A stretch of DNA of 7,435 nt from a bacterium. Lineage in GTDB: Bacteria > Ratteibacteria > UBA8468 > B48-G9 > JAFGKM01. The position numbers and the translations under genes are program-made. Under the pieces are notes generated by a model. The model saw only the letters and a list, made by a program, of their open reading frames with translations, did no database searches and was not told the origin of the DNA. Below, piece after piece: positions 1 to 6,495 of this stretch; within the stretch, counting starts at the first letter, position 1; every line of letters starts with the position of its first letter. The stretch lies in NCBI GenBank assembly GCA_021157805.1, contig JAGGVW010000146.1, positions 1 to 7,435 of the forward strand, given 5' to 3'.

Positions 1-15
1 AGGAGTAATTTAAAG

Positions 16-1260
16 ATGAAAAAGTTAGCAATTAATGGGGGAGAACCTGTTGTAGGTAAAAAATTTAAATGGTTTGAATGGCCTGTTTTTGATTCTTCTG
101 ATGAAAAAATTTTAAAAGAAGTTTTACAAGGAAGGAGATGGTGCAGAATTTATAAAGGTTCCTGGACAGAAAAGTTTGAAAAAGAATGGGCAGGATTTCA
201 TGATGCTAAATATTGTATTGCTGTAAGTAATGGAACAGTTTCTCTGGAATTAATAATGAAGACATTAGGGATAAAACCTGGAGATGAGGTAATAGTTCCG
301 GCAATCACCTTTATTGCAACTTTGAGTGCAGTGAGTGAATTACAAGCTATTCCAGTTTTTGCAGATGTTGAGAAAGATACTTGTCAGATAGATGCTTCTT
401 CTATTGAAGAGAAAATAACAGAGAAGACGAAGGCAATTATTGGAGTTCATTATGGAGGTTATCCTTTCAACATAGATAAAGTAAAAGAGATATGTAAAAA
501 GTATAATCTTTATCTGATAGAAGACGCTGCCCATGCTCATGGAACCGAATGGAAAGGGAAAAAAGTAGGTTCTTTTGGAAATTTTGGTTCTTTCTCTTTT
601 CAAGAGAGTAAATCTTTAACTTCTGGGGAAGGGGGAGCAGTAATAACAAATGATGAAGATCTTTATCAACAGGCAAGATTAATTCATAATATTGGTAGAG
701 TTTTAGGGGAACCTGATTATCTCCATTACATTTTATCTTCAAATTATAGATTGAGCGAATTTCAATCTGCTCTTTTGCTTTCTCAACTCAATCGCTTACC
801 GGACCAAATAATAATTAAAGAAAAAAATGGGGAATTCCTTAAAGAGGAGTTAGAAAAATTAGGTCTTTTACCTTTAAAGAAGGATGAGAGAATTACACAG
901 AGAGGTTATTACTTTATGGTTTTAAGATATCAGAAAGAAGAATTTTCAGGGCTTGAAAGAGATAAGTTTTTACAAGCATTACGAGCAGAAGGTATCCCTG
1001 TTGGGAAAGGATATGGTATTCCTCTTTATAAAAATCCCTGTTTTAAGAAAGAATTCTTATCCAAGGTATACCAAAAAGATATTCTGGAAATACTTCCTAA
1101 TTACGAGAATCTCTATCTTCCCAATTCTGAAAAAATCTGTGAAGAACAAATTACTATTCCTCATTATATTCTTCTTTCTTCTAAAGAAAAATTAAGTTTG
1201 ATTGTTGAAGCAGTTAAGAAAATAAAAGAAAATATAAAGGAATTAAAAGAGGAGGAATAA
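16..1260 (+). CDS. DegT/DnrJ/EryC1/StrS family PLP-dependent aminotransferase
   Basis: This is a complete 414-residue protein, a normal length for the family. Family members are cytosolic fold-type I enzymes that transfer an amino group, usually from Glu or Gln, to a keto-sugar or keto-cyclitol. The N-terminus MKKLAINGGEPV is typical of the AHBA-synthase/scyllo-inosose aminotransferase-like branch. Visible motifs are the phosphate-binding SNGT (71-74), EDAAHAHG with D170 as the expected pyridine-nitrogen partner, and SFQESKSLTSGEGG with K199 as the Schiff-base lysine. SNYRLSEFQ (242-250) matches the conserved N-Y-R motif near the active site. All catalytic positions are present, so the enzyme should be active. 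AGGAG at 1-5 precedes the ATG by 10 bases. The stop codon overlaps the next start by one base, which implies translational coupling. The family call is firm. The substrate is unknown, and the branch resemblance is from memory of N-terminal motifs only. Confidence 0.93.
   Translation: MKKLAINGGEPVVGKKFKWFEWPVFDSSDEKILKEVLQGRRWCRIYKGSWTEKFEKEWAGFHDAKYCIAVSNGTVSLELIMKTLGIKPGDEVIVPAITFIATLSAVSELQAIPVFADVEKDTCQIDASSIEEKITEKTKAIIGVHYGGYPFNIDKVKEICKKYNLYLIEDAAHAHGTEWKGKKVGSFGNFGSFSFQESKSLTSGEGGAVITNDEDLYQQARLIHNIGRVLGEPDYLHYILSSNYRLSEFQSALLLSQLNRLPDQIIIKEKNGEFLKEELEKLGLLPLKKDERITQRGYYFMVLRYQKEEFSGLERDKFLQALRAEGIPVGKGYGIPLYKNPCFKKEFLSKVYQKDILEILPNYENLYLPNSEKICEEQITIPHYILLSSKEKLSLIVEAVKKIKENIKELKEEE
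1249..1255 (+). promoter_or_regulatory. Strong Shine-Dalgarno inside the aminotransferase 3' end
   Basis: The sequence GAGGAGG lies within the last codons of the upstream aminotransferase, four bases before the ATG at 1260. With the stop/start overlap TAATG (TAA 1258-1260, ATG 1260-1262) it fixes the start of the amidohydrolase gene and points to coupled translation of the two proteins. Confidence 0.8.
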
Positions 1261-2048
1261 TGGAAAGAGAATTACGTATTCAGTTTTTAAGGCCTGAAGA
1301 GATTATAAAAGAGAGAAGAAAGAATTCATTAATTTACTTACCCCTGGGTCCTTTAGAGTGGCATGGACCACATCTTCCTTTGGGAGTAGACCCTTTGAGA
1401 GCAGAAATAGCTGCGCTTGAACTTGCTAAGGAAATAGGGGGAATTGTTTTGCCAACTCTGTTTATAGGAACTGAGAGGGAAAGAAGTGAAGATATGCTGA
1501 AAAATATAGGATTTAAAGAGGATGAATATATAGTTGGGATGGATTTCCCTGGAAATTCTTTAAAAAGTTTGTATTTTAAAGAAGAAGTTTTTGCTTTAGT
1601 TTTAAGAGATTATTTACGTCTTTTGATTGATGAATGGAAATTTAAAAATATAGTAATTGTAAATGGACATGGAGGAGAAAATCATCTTGCAGTTATTGAC
1701 AGATTAAAAAAAGAATTTGAGTTTACGAAGAAGGTAAAAATAATCCATATTATGCCGATGTTAAATTTTCCTAATCATAAATGGTCTCATGCTACTAAAG
1801 AAGAAACAGAAACATTAATGGTATATTATCCGGAAAGTGTAAATTTGAGAAAGTTACCACCAAAATCAACTCCTCTTTATAATTTAAAGTGGGCAATTGT
1901 GGATGATTTAACTTTTCGAGGGAGACCAACCAAAGATTTTACAGTAAGAAAAGAAGAGGACCCAAGAGATTCTAATGTAGAAAATGGAAGGAAAATATTT
2001 AAAAAAACCATAGAGGAATTAAAAAAGATTATCGAAGAAAGTTTATAA
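1260..2048 (+). CDS. Creatininase-family metal-dependent amidohydrolase
   Basis: This 262-residue protein is full length for the creatininase family (Pfam PF02633), whose members hydrolyse cyclic amides or C-C/C-N bonds with a two-metal centre. Examples are creatininase, MftE and the inositol-pathway enzyme 3-dehydro-scyllo-inosose hydrolase. The motif PLGPLEWHGPHLPLGVD supplies E33, H35 and D44, with the same spacing as creatininase E34/H36/D45. NGHGGEN (135-141) supplies H137, equivalent to creatininase H120. HATKEET (177-183) corresponds to the family HAGxxET motif, with the Gly changed to Thr. The metal site therefore looks intact. There is no signal peptide, so it should be cytosolic. 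It is translationally coupled to the aminotransferase, which suggests both act on one pathway, possibly of a sugar or cyclitol. Creatinine itself is an unlikely substrate because nothing around it belongs to creatinine metabolism. The family is confident and the reaction is unknown. Confidence 0.88.
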   Translation: MERELRIQFLRPEEIIKERRKNSLIYLPLGPLEWHGPHLPLGVDPLRAEIAALELAKEIGGIVLPTLFIGTERERSEDMLKNIGFKEDEYIVGMDFPGNSLKSLYFKEEVFALVLRDYLRLLIDEWKFKNIVIVNGHGGENHLAVIDRLKKEFEFTKKVKIIHIMPMLNFPNHKWSHATKEETETLMVYYPESVNLRKLPPKSTPLYNLKWAIVDDLTFRGRPTKDFTVRKEEDPRDSNVENGRKIFKKTIEELKKIIEESL

Positions 2049-2118
2049 AAGATTTTTATTTACCCTTGGGATAAATGGAAAAAATTATTCAGGCATAGGA
2101 AAGAATAAGGAGGAGAGG
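2049..2118 (+). other. Short intergenic spacer with weak hairpin and strong RBS
   Basis: The 70 bases between the amidohydrolase and acetyltransferase genes hold a small imperfect stem-loop at 2058-2076 (ATTTACC, a CTTG loop, then GG, a bulged A and TAAAT). They also hold a strong ribosome binding site at 2107-2113. No U-tract follows the stem, so it does not look like an intrinsic terminator, and I see no convincing promoter. Read-through transcription from the upstream genes is the simplest reading. Confidence 0.5.
2107..2113 (+). promoter_or_regulatory. Strong Shine-Dalgarno (AAGGAGG)
   Basis: This near-perfect anti-16S match lies five bases before the ATG at 2119. It fixes that codon as the start of the acetyltransferase gene and suggests efficient translation independent of the upstream gene. 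Confidence 0.8.
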
Positions 2119-3096
2119 ATGAAAGAATTAAAATCTTTAACCTGGGATAAGTTTCCATATTGGAAAGCGTTTTTGACAAGAGAACTTGAAAAAGTAGACC
2201 CAAGACATGAGAAAGATAAATATGACCCTTATTATAAATTTGAAGATACATTAATTTATCTGGATAATGAGAAAATAGTTTCAACTGCAACTTTCAGCAG
2301 AAGAAAGATTTGGCTTTGTGGAAGAAGTTTAAATGTGGGAATTGTAGGGCATGTTGTTACTGATTCAGCATATAGAAGAAAAGGGCTTGGAAGTTTGATG
2401 GTTAAAGAAGTAGTAAAAAAAATGAAAGAGGAAGGAATGGAGGTATCTGTTCTTTTCTGTGCTCCAGAACTTTATAGATTTTATGGTAAAGCAGGAGGTT
2501 ATCTTCCATTTAGTATAAATACTATAGAAATTGAAATTAAGGAGATAAACTCTATAGATACCAACATCTACCTTGAGAAATTTGAACCATATAAACATTT
2601 AAATGAAGTAGAAAAAATATATAATTATTTTAATAAGAAATCAGGTGCTCATTTTGAAAGGGAACGAGATTATTGGTTGAGATGGATTTGTCCTCATGAG
2701 ATGCAGAAGGAAAGGATACTCTGGATTTTGAAAGAGAGAGAGAATATTGTAGGTTATTTTCAAGAAGGAGTAAATCCAAGAAATAAAGAAGAAGTTGTGA
2801 TTGGAGAGATGGGATACAATGAAAAAGGTGAAGAAATGTTGGAATATATAATTTTACGAATAATTAATTTTATAAAAGGTCTTGGATATAAAAAATTAAG
2901 ATTTTATTGGGATTTTTACGAAATAATATCTCTGCTTAATAAATTAAAGGTTAAATATAAGAAAGGTTCAAGAGAAGAAATGTGGGTTGTATTAAAAGAA
3001 ATTGAAGTAGAAAATAAAAAAATAAAAGATACAGAAAGTTTTCTTGAGTTATTAAAAAAGAATCATTATCGGTTTTACAGTGCTGACCATGCTTAA
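2119..3096 (+). CDS. Tandem GNAT-fold N-acetyltransferase
   Basis: This is a 325-residue predicted cytosolic acyl-CoA-dependent acetyltransferase. The N-terminal half carries the GNAT signature: a strand and loop IVGHVVTDSAYRRKGLGS, with the R/Q-x-x-G-x-G/A acetyl-CoA pyrophosphate loop at R86-G91 (RRKGLG). Next come a Lys/Glu-rich helix (about 92-106), the strand VSVLFCA (109-115), and ELYRFYGKAGGY, the usual Y-x-x-x-G-F/Y element near the active site. The C-terminal part (about 199-295) looks like a second, degenerate GNAT fold: WILKERENIVGYFQ, then VVIGEMGY, then a long helix and KKLRFYW. It lacks a clear CoA loop, and the layout recalls Eis-type or MshD-type double-GNAT proteins. Its place in a sugar-enzyme operon makes an amino-sugar or amino-cyclitol amine a plausible acceptor, but this is inference. 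The glycosidase-like gene follows immediately. Confidence 0.82.
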   Translation: MKELKSLTWDKFPYWKAFLTRELEKVDPRHEKDKYDPYYKFEDTLIYLDNEKIVSTATFSRRKIWLCGRSLNVGIVGHVVTDSAYRRKGLGSLMVKEVVKKMKEEGMEVSVLFCAPELYRFYGKAGGYLPFSINTIEIEIKEINSIDTNIYLEKFEPYKHLNEVEKIYNYFNKKSGAHFERERDYWLRWICPHEMQKERILWILKERENIVGYFQEGVNPRNKEEVVIGEMGYNEKGEEMLEYIILRIINFIKGLGYKKLRFYWDFYEIISLLNKLKVKYKKGSREEMWVVLKEIEVENKKIKDTESFLELLKKNHYRFYSADHA

Positions 3097-3112
3097 TAAA
3101 AAAGAGATATTG

Positions 3113-5203
3113 ATGGATAAGGAAAAACCTTATTTCCCTTTTCTCTTAGGAAATGGAGTAGATTGTGTTTTAATTGACTATTCTGGCTCAATGGGATGTA
3201 TTTCAGAACATCTTCACAGAGAGCAACACCAGGGTGCAATATATGCTTGGTATAAAGCAACCCATCGTGATTATGAAAAACCCCTCTTCCCTATATTGCA
3301 GGCTACTTATTCCCTAATTGCTACAGGTGGAGAATCTTATGAAGTTGAGGAGTTTTCTCAATCTTTTAATCCAAGAAAAGCCATTCTTATCACAATTATA
3401 AAAGCGACTGATTTTAAAATTAAAGTTGAAACCTTCCTTACATCAAATCAAATTCTTGTAGAACATTACCATATTCTTAAACTTCCTGAAGGAAAGGTTT
3501 CTATAAATTTCAATCTTCACCCACCTTATACAACCGCAAATAATATAATTCATTTACCGGTAAAAACCTATTATAAGTTTTTAAAAAATTTCAAGGAGAA
3601 AGAAATAATATGTGATTACAGAATAGGTAAAATAAAAGGAAGAGCAGTTATGTACACCGATTATAAAAAAGTTAGCATAGATAAATTTCATCAGGGTAAG
3701 AAGTTAATAATTACTAACCCTAAGGAAGGCGATTGTTTCACCAGATATCTCTTAGTTCTGGATGAAATTGATGCAAAAGATTATAAAAGAGAAATAAGAG
3801 AAAGAATAGATAAGATTAAAAAAAGTGAATACTTGCGAATTTTAAACAGCCACAAGGAAGAAGGGGAGAAATATCAGAGTCAATCTTATCTCAATTTACC
3901 AGATAAAAATTTGGAGTATCTTTATTATACCAGCCTTTACCTTATTAGAGCTCATCAGAATCCTTATACTGGATTAATATCAATAGGAAACTATCCTATT
4001 CTCTGGGGTGGTGGAGTAGTTGCTTCCCAAGATCTTATGTTTGTCCATAAAGCACTTTTGAGTTCAAATCGAATAAAAGAATCGGAATGCTTGATTTTGG
4101 GTTATAAAAAAACATCTGAAATGGCAAAAAATTATGCTCAAAAAATAGGAAGCAGAGGGTTTTACTTCCCCTGGTTTATGAATTATGAAGGTAAATCTCT
4201 TAATTTTATCTCTCCTGAAAAATCTCCAGGTATCCAGAAGTTTAATAATGCCTGTATTGTAATGGAGATATGGGACCAGTTTCTTTACACAGGCGATAAA
4301 ACCATTTTGAAGAAATTTTGGGATTTAATTAAAAATGTAGTAGATTTTCTTTGCGACGAAGTAATTGAGAAAAAGACAGGTGAAATAAAAGAAATGGAAG
4401 GAATTGATGAATCTATATTAAGAAAGAATGATACTGCACATCTCCTTACATCTATTAAAGCACTGGAGATTTTAATTGAAGTGAGTAAAATTTTAAATAA
4501 AAAGATAAGTTCTGAATATCAGAGAGTTTTAAGAAAGTTAAGATTTAGTTTAAAAAAAAATTATTCTAAAGGTATATTACTTGAATACAGAGGGGCTAAA
4601 AGAATAACAACAAATACCTTTTACTTTTATTTTATTGAGCCAAAGGTGATATCAAAAGAAGCAGTAAAAGAAATTTTGAAAAGATGTGAAGGAAAGCTGG
4701 GTTTGACAAATCCAGGTCCATACCAAAATCTTATCTGGCCGTGGGCAGAATTTAAAGCATCTTATGTTCTTTCTCATTTCAGTGAAAGAAAAAAAGCATT
4801 CTTTCACCTTTTAAGAGGAGCCCAATATACCAGTTGTCTTGGTGGTTTTCCAGAGAAAATTAGACCTGACGGTTTTTCTATTGGTTATTGGTTTATTACC
4901 TGTCATGCTACATATGTATTAGCTTTAACTTCTATCCTTGCATGTTTTCAAGATAATGTATTAAAGATACTTCCTTCAATTCCTTCCTCCTGGGAAAATT
5001 TAGAATTTAAAAATTTGAGAATACCTCCAGGAATTCTTGTCTCTTTGAAACTGCAAAATAAAAGAATAAAATTTTTATCTCTTAAGAATTTAACTTCTCT
5101 TGAAACAAAAATAAGGTTAGAAATTCCTCATCAATATAAAGAAGAGAGAAAAATCCAAAAATATATTTCTTTAAAGCCAGGAATTGATATTATTATTTCG
5201 TAA
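3113..5203 (+). CDS. Cytosolic (alpha/alpha)6-barrel glycoside hydrolase-like protein, GH65/GH95-like
   Basis: This protein of about 696 residues shows the layout of six-hairpin glycosidases: an N-terminal beta-sandwich (about 1-230), a linker helix, a helical barrel (about 260-615) and a small C-terminal beta domain. Family-like motifs are WGGGVVASQDLMF (298-310), GFYFPW (349-354), EGIDES (429-434), WPWAEFKASY (542-551), GGFPEKIRPDG (578-588) and LKILPSIPSSW (617-627). The last strongly resembles the C-terminal motif of GH65/GH95 proteins. E433 falls where GH65 enzymes have the catalytic acid in PDEY, and E581 is a candidate second carboxylate. The KQADV phosphate-site motif of GH65 phosphorylases is not evident, which favours hydrolysis if the protein is active. 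No signal peptide is seen, so it probably works on an imported or intracellular glycoside. In-frame GTG 3080 and ATG 3089 would overlap the previous gene but have no ribosome site. ATG 3113 has a weak AAGAGA six bases upstream and starts just before the conserved N-terminus. Confidence 0.72.
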   Translation: MDKEKPYFPFLLGNGVDCVLIDYSGSMGCISEHLHREQHQGAIYAWYKATHRDYEKPLFPILQATYSLIATGGESYEVEEFSQSFNPRKAILITIIKATDFKIKVETFLTSNQILVEHYHILKLPEGKVSINFNLHPPYTTANNIIHLPVKTYYKFLKNFKEKEIICDYRIGKIKGRAVMYTDYKKVSIDKFHQGKKLIITNPKEGDCFTRYLLVLDEIDAKDYKREIRERIDKIKKSEYLRILNSHKEEGEKYQSQSYLNLPDKNLEYLYYTSLYLIRAHQNPYTGLISIGNYPILWGGGVVASQDLMFVHKALLSSNRIKESECLILGYKKTSEMAKNYAQKIGSRGFYFPWFMNYEGKSLNFISPEKSPGIQKFNNACIVMEIWDQFLYTGDKTILKKFWDLIKNVVDFLCDEVIEKKTGEIKEMEGIDESILRKNDTAHLLTSIKALEILIEVSKILNKKISSEYQRVLRKLRFSLKKNYSKGILLEYRGAKRITTNTFYFYFIEPKVISKEAVKEILKRCEGKLGLTNPGPYQNLIWPWAEFKASYVLSHFSERKKAFFHLLRGAQYTSCLGGFPEKIRPDGFSIGYWFITCHATYVLALTSILACFQDNVLKILPSIPSSWENLEFKNLRIPPGILVSLKLQNKRIKFLSLKNLTSLETKIRLEIPHQYKEERKIQKYISLKPGIDIIIS

Positions 5204-5296
5204 TTCATCTCATTCATTAGAAAGTTTACTTCAGAAGATATAAAATAAGAAGAGGTATAGAAAAGTAACCAACAAATACTTAACGAAATATAAGTT
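5204..5296 (+). other. Intergenic spacer before the transporter gene
   Basis: This 93-base AT-rich gap has no evident terminator hairpin. A TAAAAT hexamer at 5241-5246 could act as a -10 box, but the best -35 candidate (TTAGAA, 5217-5222) matches only three of six consensus bases. The region leaves open whether the transporter is read from the upstream operon or from its own weak promoter. Confidence 0.4.
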
Positions 5297-6190
5297 ATGG
5301 AGATAAATAGAAAAAAGTTCTTTCTTGTTTTTTATGTAATAGGAGGTTCTTTCATCCCAATATTTCAGCGATATTTAACTTTCTATTTTGATAGTTTTAC
5401 CCAGAACTTCTTTCGCTTCTTTGCTGGTTCTTTATCTCTATTGTTGATTTCTATCTTCTTTTTTAGAGATGAATTAAGAGAAATCGTTCTGGATTTAAAC
5501 CGAATAAGAAAGATAGGTCTTTTAGCAATTCTCAGTGTTTTATCTCAGTTTCTTTATATAGAAGGACTTTCTCGCACTTCAGCTATAATGGGGGGATTAA
5601 TGTTTGTTCTGGGAATACCCCTTACTCTTGGTTTGACAGTTTTAGTTTTTCAGGATGAAAAGAAAGTTATTAAAGAGAAAAATTTTATTCTCGGTAGCTT
5701 TTTAGTCATTTGCGGAACAATTGGTTTTATGTTGAGTAAAGGCAATCTTAATTTAACTTATTCCTTGGGGATCATTTATTTACTTATTGCTACAACTATT
5801 TATTCAATAGCTAATTTATTGATTAAAAAACTGGTTATTACTTCAAACCCTGTCTGTATTGGAACGGTTGTTTCTGGATTTATGTGTATTATCTTTCTCT
5901 TTTTGTGCTATTTTTTTGGATGTGTATCAAAAGTTAAAGAAGTTTCTATTTTCACCAATACAGTTTTATTTTTTTCTGGTGCTTACGGCTTGATAATAGG
6001 AGTGGGGTTTTCTTTCTTTTGCATTAAGAAGTTTGGAGTAATTATCGTCCGGCTGGTAGAATTATCTATACCAGTATTTACAGGAATATTTGGCTATTTT
6101 CTCCTTGAAGAAAAATTAAATCTGTTGCAGATGGTATCAGCAGGTATTTTAATCATTGGCTGTTTTCTTATATTGAAGAAAGAAAAATAA
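5297..6190 (+). CDS. EamA/DMT-superfamily ten-helix membrane transporter
   Basis: This 297-residue integral membrane protein has about ten hydrophobic segments (roughly 7-23, 36-55, 72-91, 97-117, 129-146, 155-174, 186-206, 222-242, 246-268 and 276-293). The two five-helix halves (about 1-147 and 155-295) match the EamA repeat architecture. The typical helix-4/helix-9 pattern is present in both halves: SAIMGGLMFVLGIPLTLGLTVLVFQDEK in the first, and VRLVELSIPVFTGIFGYFLLEEKL in the second, each ending in the acidic E/DE(K) signature. Family members move small metabolites such as amino acids or nucleotide-sugar-like compounds across the inner membrane, often outward. The substrate here cannot be inferred. 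No clear Shine-Dalgarno precedes the ATG, but no other in-frame ATG occurs before residue 98 and the first helix begins right after residue 6. It lies 93 bases after the glycosidase-like gene, so it may share that transcript. Confidence 0.87.
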   Translation: MEINRKKFFLVFYVIGGSFIPIFQRYLTFYFDSFTQNFFRFFAGSLSLLLISIFFFRDELREIVLDLNRIRKIGLLAILSVLSQFLYIEGLSRTSAIMGGLMFVLGIPLTLGLTVLVFQDEKKVIKEKNFILGSFLVICGTIGFMLSKGNLNLTYSLGIIYLLIATTIYSIANLLIKKLVITSNPVCIGTVVSGFMCIIFLFLCYFFGCVSKVKEVSIFTNTVLFFSGAYGLIIGVGFSFFCIKKFGVIIVRLVELSIPVFTGIFGYFLLEEKLNLLQMVSAGILIIGCFLILKKEK

Positions 6191-6275
6191 TAGCCAAACT
6201 TACCAAATTTAAAATCAATATAACTTCATAAAGACAAATCAAGGAACCCAGCCAGACATAAAATTCTTGATAACC

Positions 6276-6327
6276 GCCTCTGCGTCTTTAATTTCTTATA
6301 CCCCTTTTATATATCTTTGCGTTCTCT
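6276..6327. repeat. Decayed intergenic repeat segments (CTCTGCGTCTTT / CTTTGCGTTCTCT type)
   Basis: CCTCTGCGTCTTT (6277-6289) and CTTTGCGTTCTCT (6315-6327) share the core TNTGCGTYYT in the same orientation, 38 bases apart, within otherwise AT-rich DNA. On the other strand they read AACGCAAAG and AAAGACGCAGAG. Similar GCAAAGACGCAGAG-type words recur between genes in many environmental bacterial genomes, as far as I recall. This looks like one unit split or eroded by an insertion. Only two partial copies are visible here, so the assignment is tentative. Confidence 0.4.
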
Positions 6328-6353
6328 CTTATAATTGCATATTTTTTCTTCAT

Positions 6354-6400
6354 CCTTTTGGTCAAGTTTATTCTTGAGGAATGGCGTTGACTTGACAAGG
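6354..6400. repeat. Imperfect inverted repeat overlapping the -35 box
   Basis: CCTT-TTG-GTCAAG (6354-6366) pairs with CTTGAC-AAGG (6391-6400): ten base pairs interrupted by a three-base bulge, with a 24-base loop. A shorter pair, TCAAG (6362-6366) with CTTGA (6373-6377), lies inside. The right arm overlaps the -35 box TTGACA at 6392-6397, so this could be an operator. Chance in AT-rich DNA is not excluded. Confidence 0.35.
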
Positions 6401-6420
6401 AGATGGCTAAAGGGTAAAAT
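6392..6420 (+). promoter_or_regulatory. Sigma-70-type promoter for the secreted LamG gene
   Basis: A perfect -35 box TTGACA (6392-6397) and a five-of-six -10 box TAAAAT (6415-6420) are separated by exactly 17 bases, the optimal spacing. Transcription is predicted to start near 6426-6428, giving a leader of about 70 bases before the preferred start at 6496. It is the best promoter in the window and sits in the largest gap, which supports a new transcription unit starting here. Confidence 0.75.
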
Positions 6421-6495
6421 TTAAAAATGAATTATTTTTATGAAAACTATTCCATTATCATAAACAAAACTTTTAAAATATTATGGAAGAAAAAA

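Larger units (their letters stand above)
6191..6495 (+). other. Gene-free regulatory region upstream of the secreted LamG protein
   Basis: These 305 bases carry no supportable protein gene. From left to right they hold an AT-rich stretch without a clear terminator, two GCG-containing pyrimidine-rich repeat-like segments (6276-6327), an inverted repeat (6354-6400), a near-consensus promoter (6392-6420), and a leader of about 70 bases ending in the ribosome site for the gene at 6496. An in-frame ATG at 6427 is discussed under that gene. Confidence 0.7.

Noticed and set aside
340..742. Two overlapping minus-strand open frames (340-603 and 467-742).
   Set aside because: Both lie inside the well-supported aminotransferase gene, have low-complexity compositions and show no recognisable motif.
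953..1195. Plus-strand open frame of 80 codons in another frame of the aminotransferase.
   Set aside because: It is an out-of-frame shadow of a gene with intact motifs, with Lys/Phe-rich composition and no domain signal.
2060..2598. Minus-strand open frames at 2060-2290 and 2365-2598.
   Set aside because: They lie opposite the acetyltransferase gene, with no ribosome site or family motif.
3176..3193. DYSGSM in the glycosidase-like protein, which matches the VWA-domain MIDAS motif DxSGSM.
   Set aside because: The expected downstream Thr and Asp MIDAS motifs and the Rossmann-like alternation are not seen. The segment lies in the N-terminal LGNG-type beta-sandwich entry typical of six-hairpin glycosidases, so it is probably a chance match.
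5217..5246. Possible promoter (TTAGAA, 18 bases, TAAAAT) before the transporter gene.
   Set aside because: The -35 match is too weak to call in AT-rich DNA.
6191..6275. Search for an intrinsic terminator after the transporter gene.
   Set aside because: I found no stable GC-rich stem followed by a U-tract. Termination may be Rho-dependent or elsewhere.
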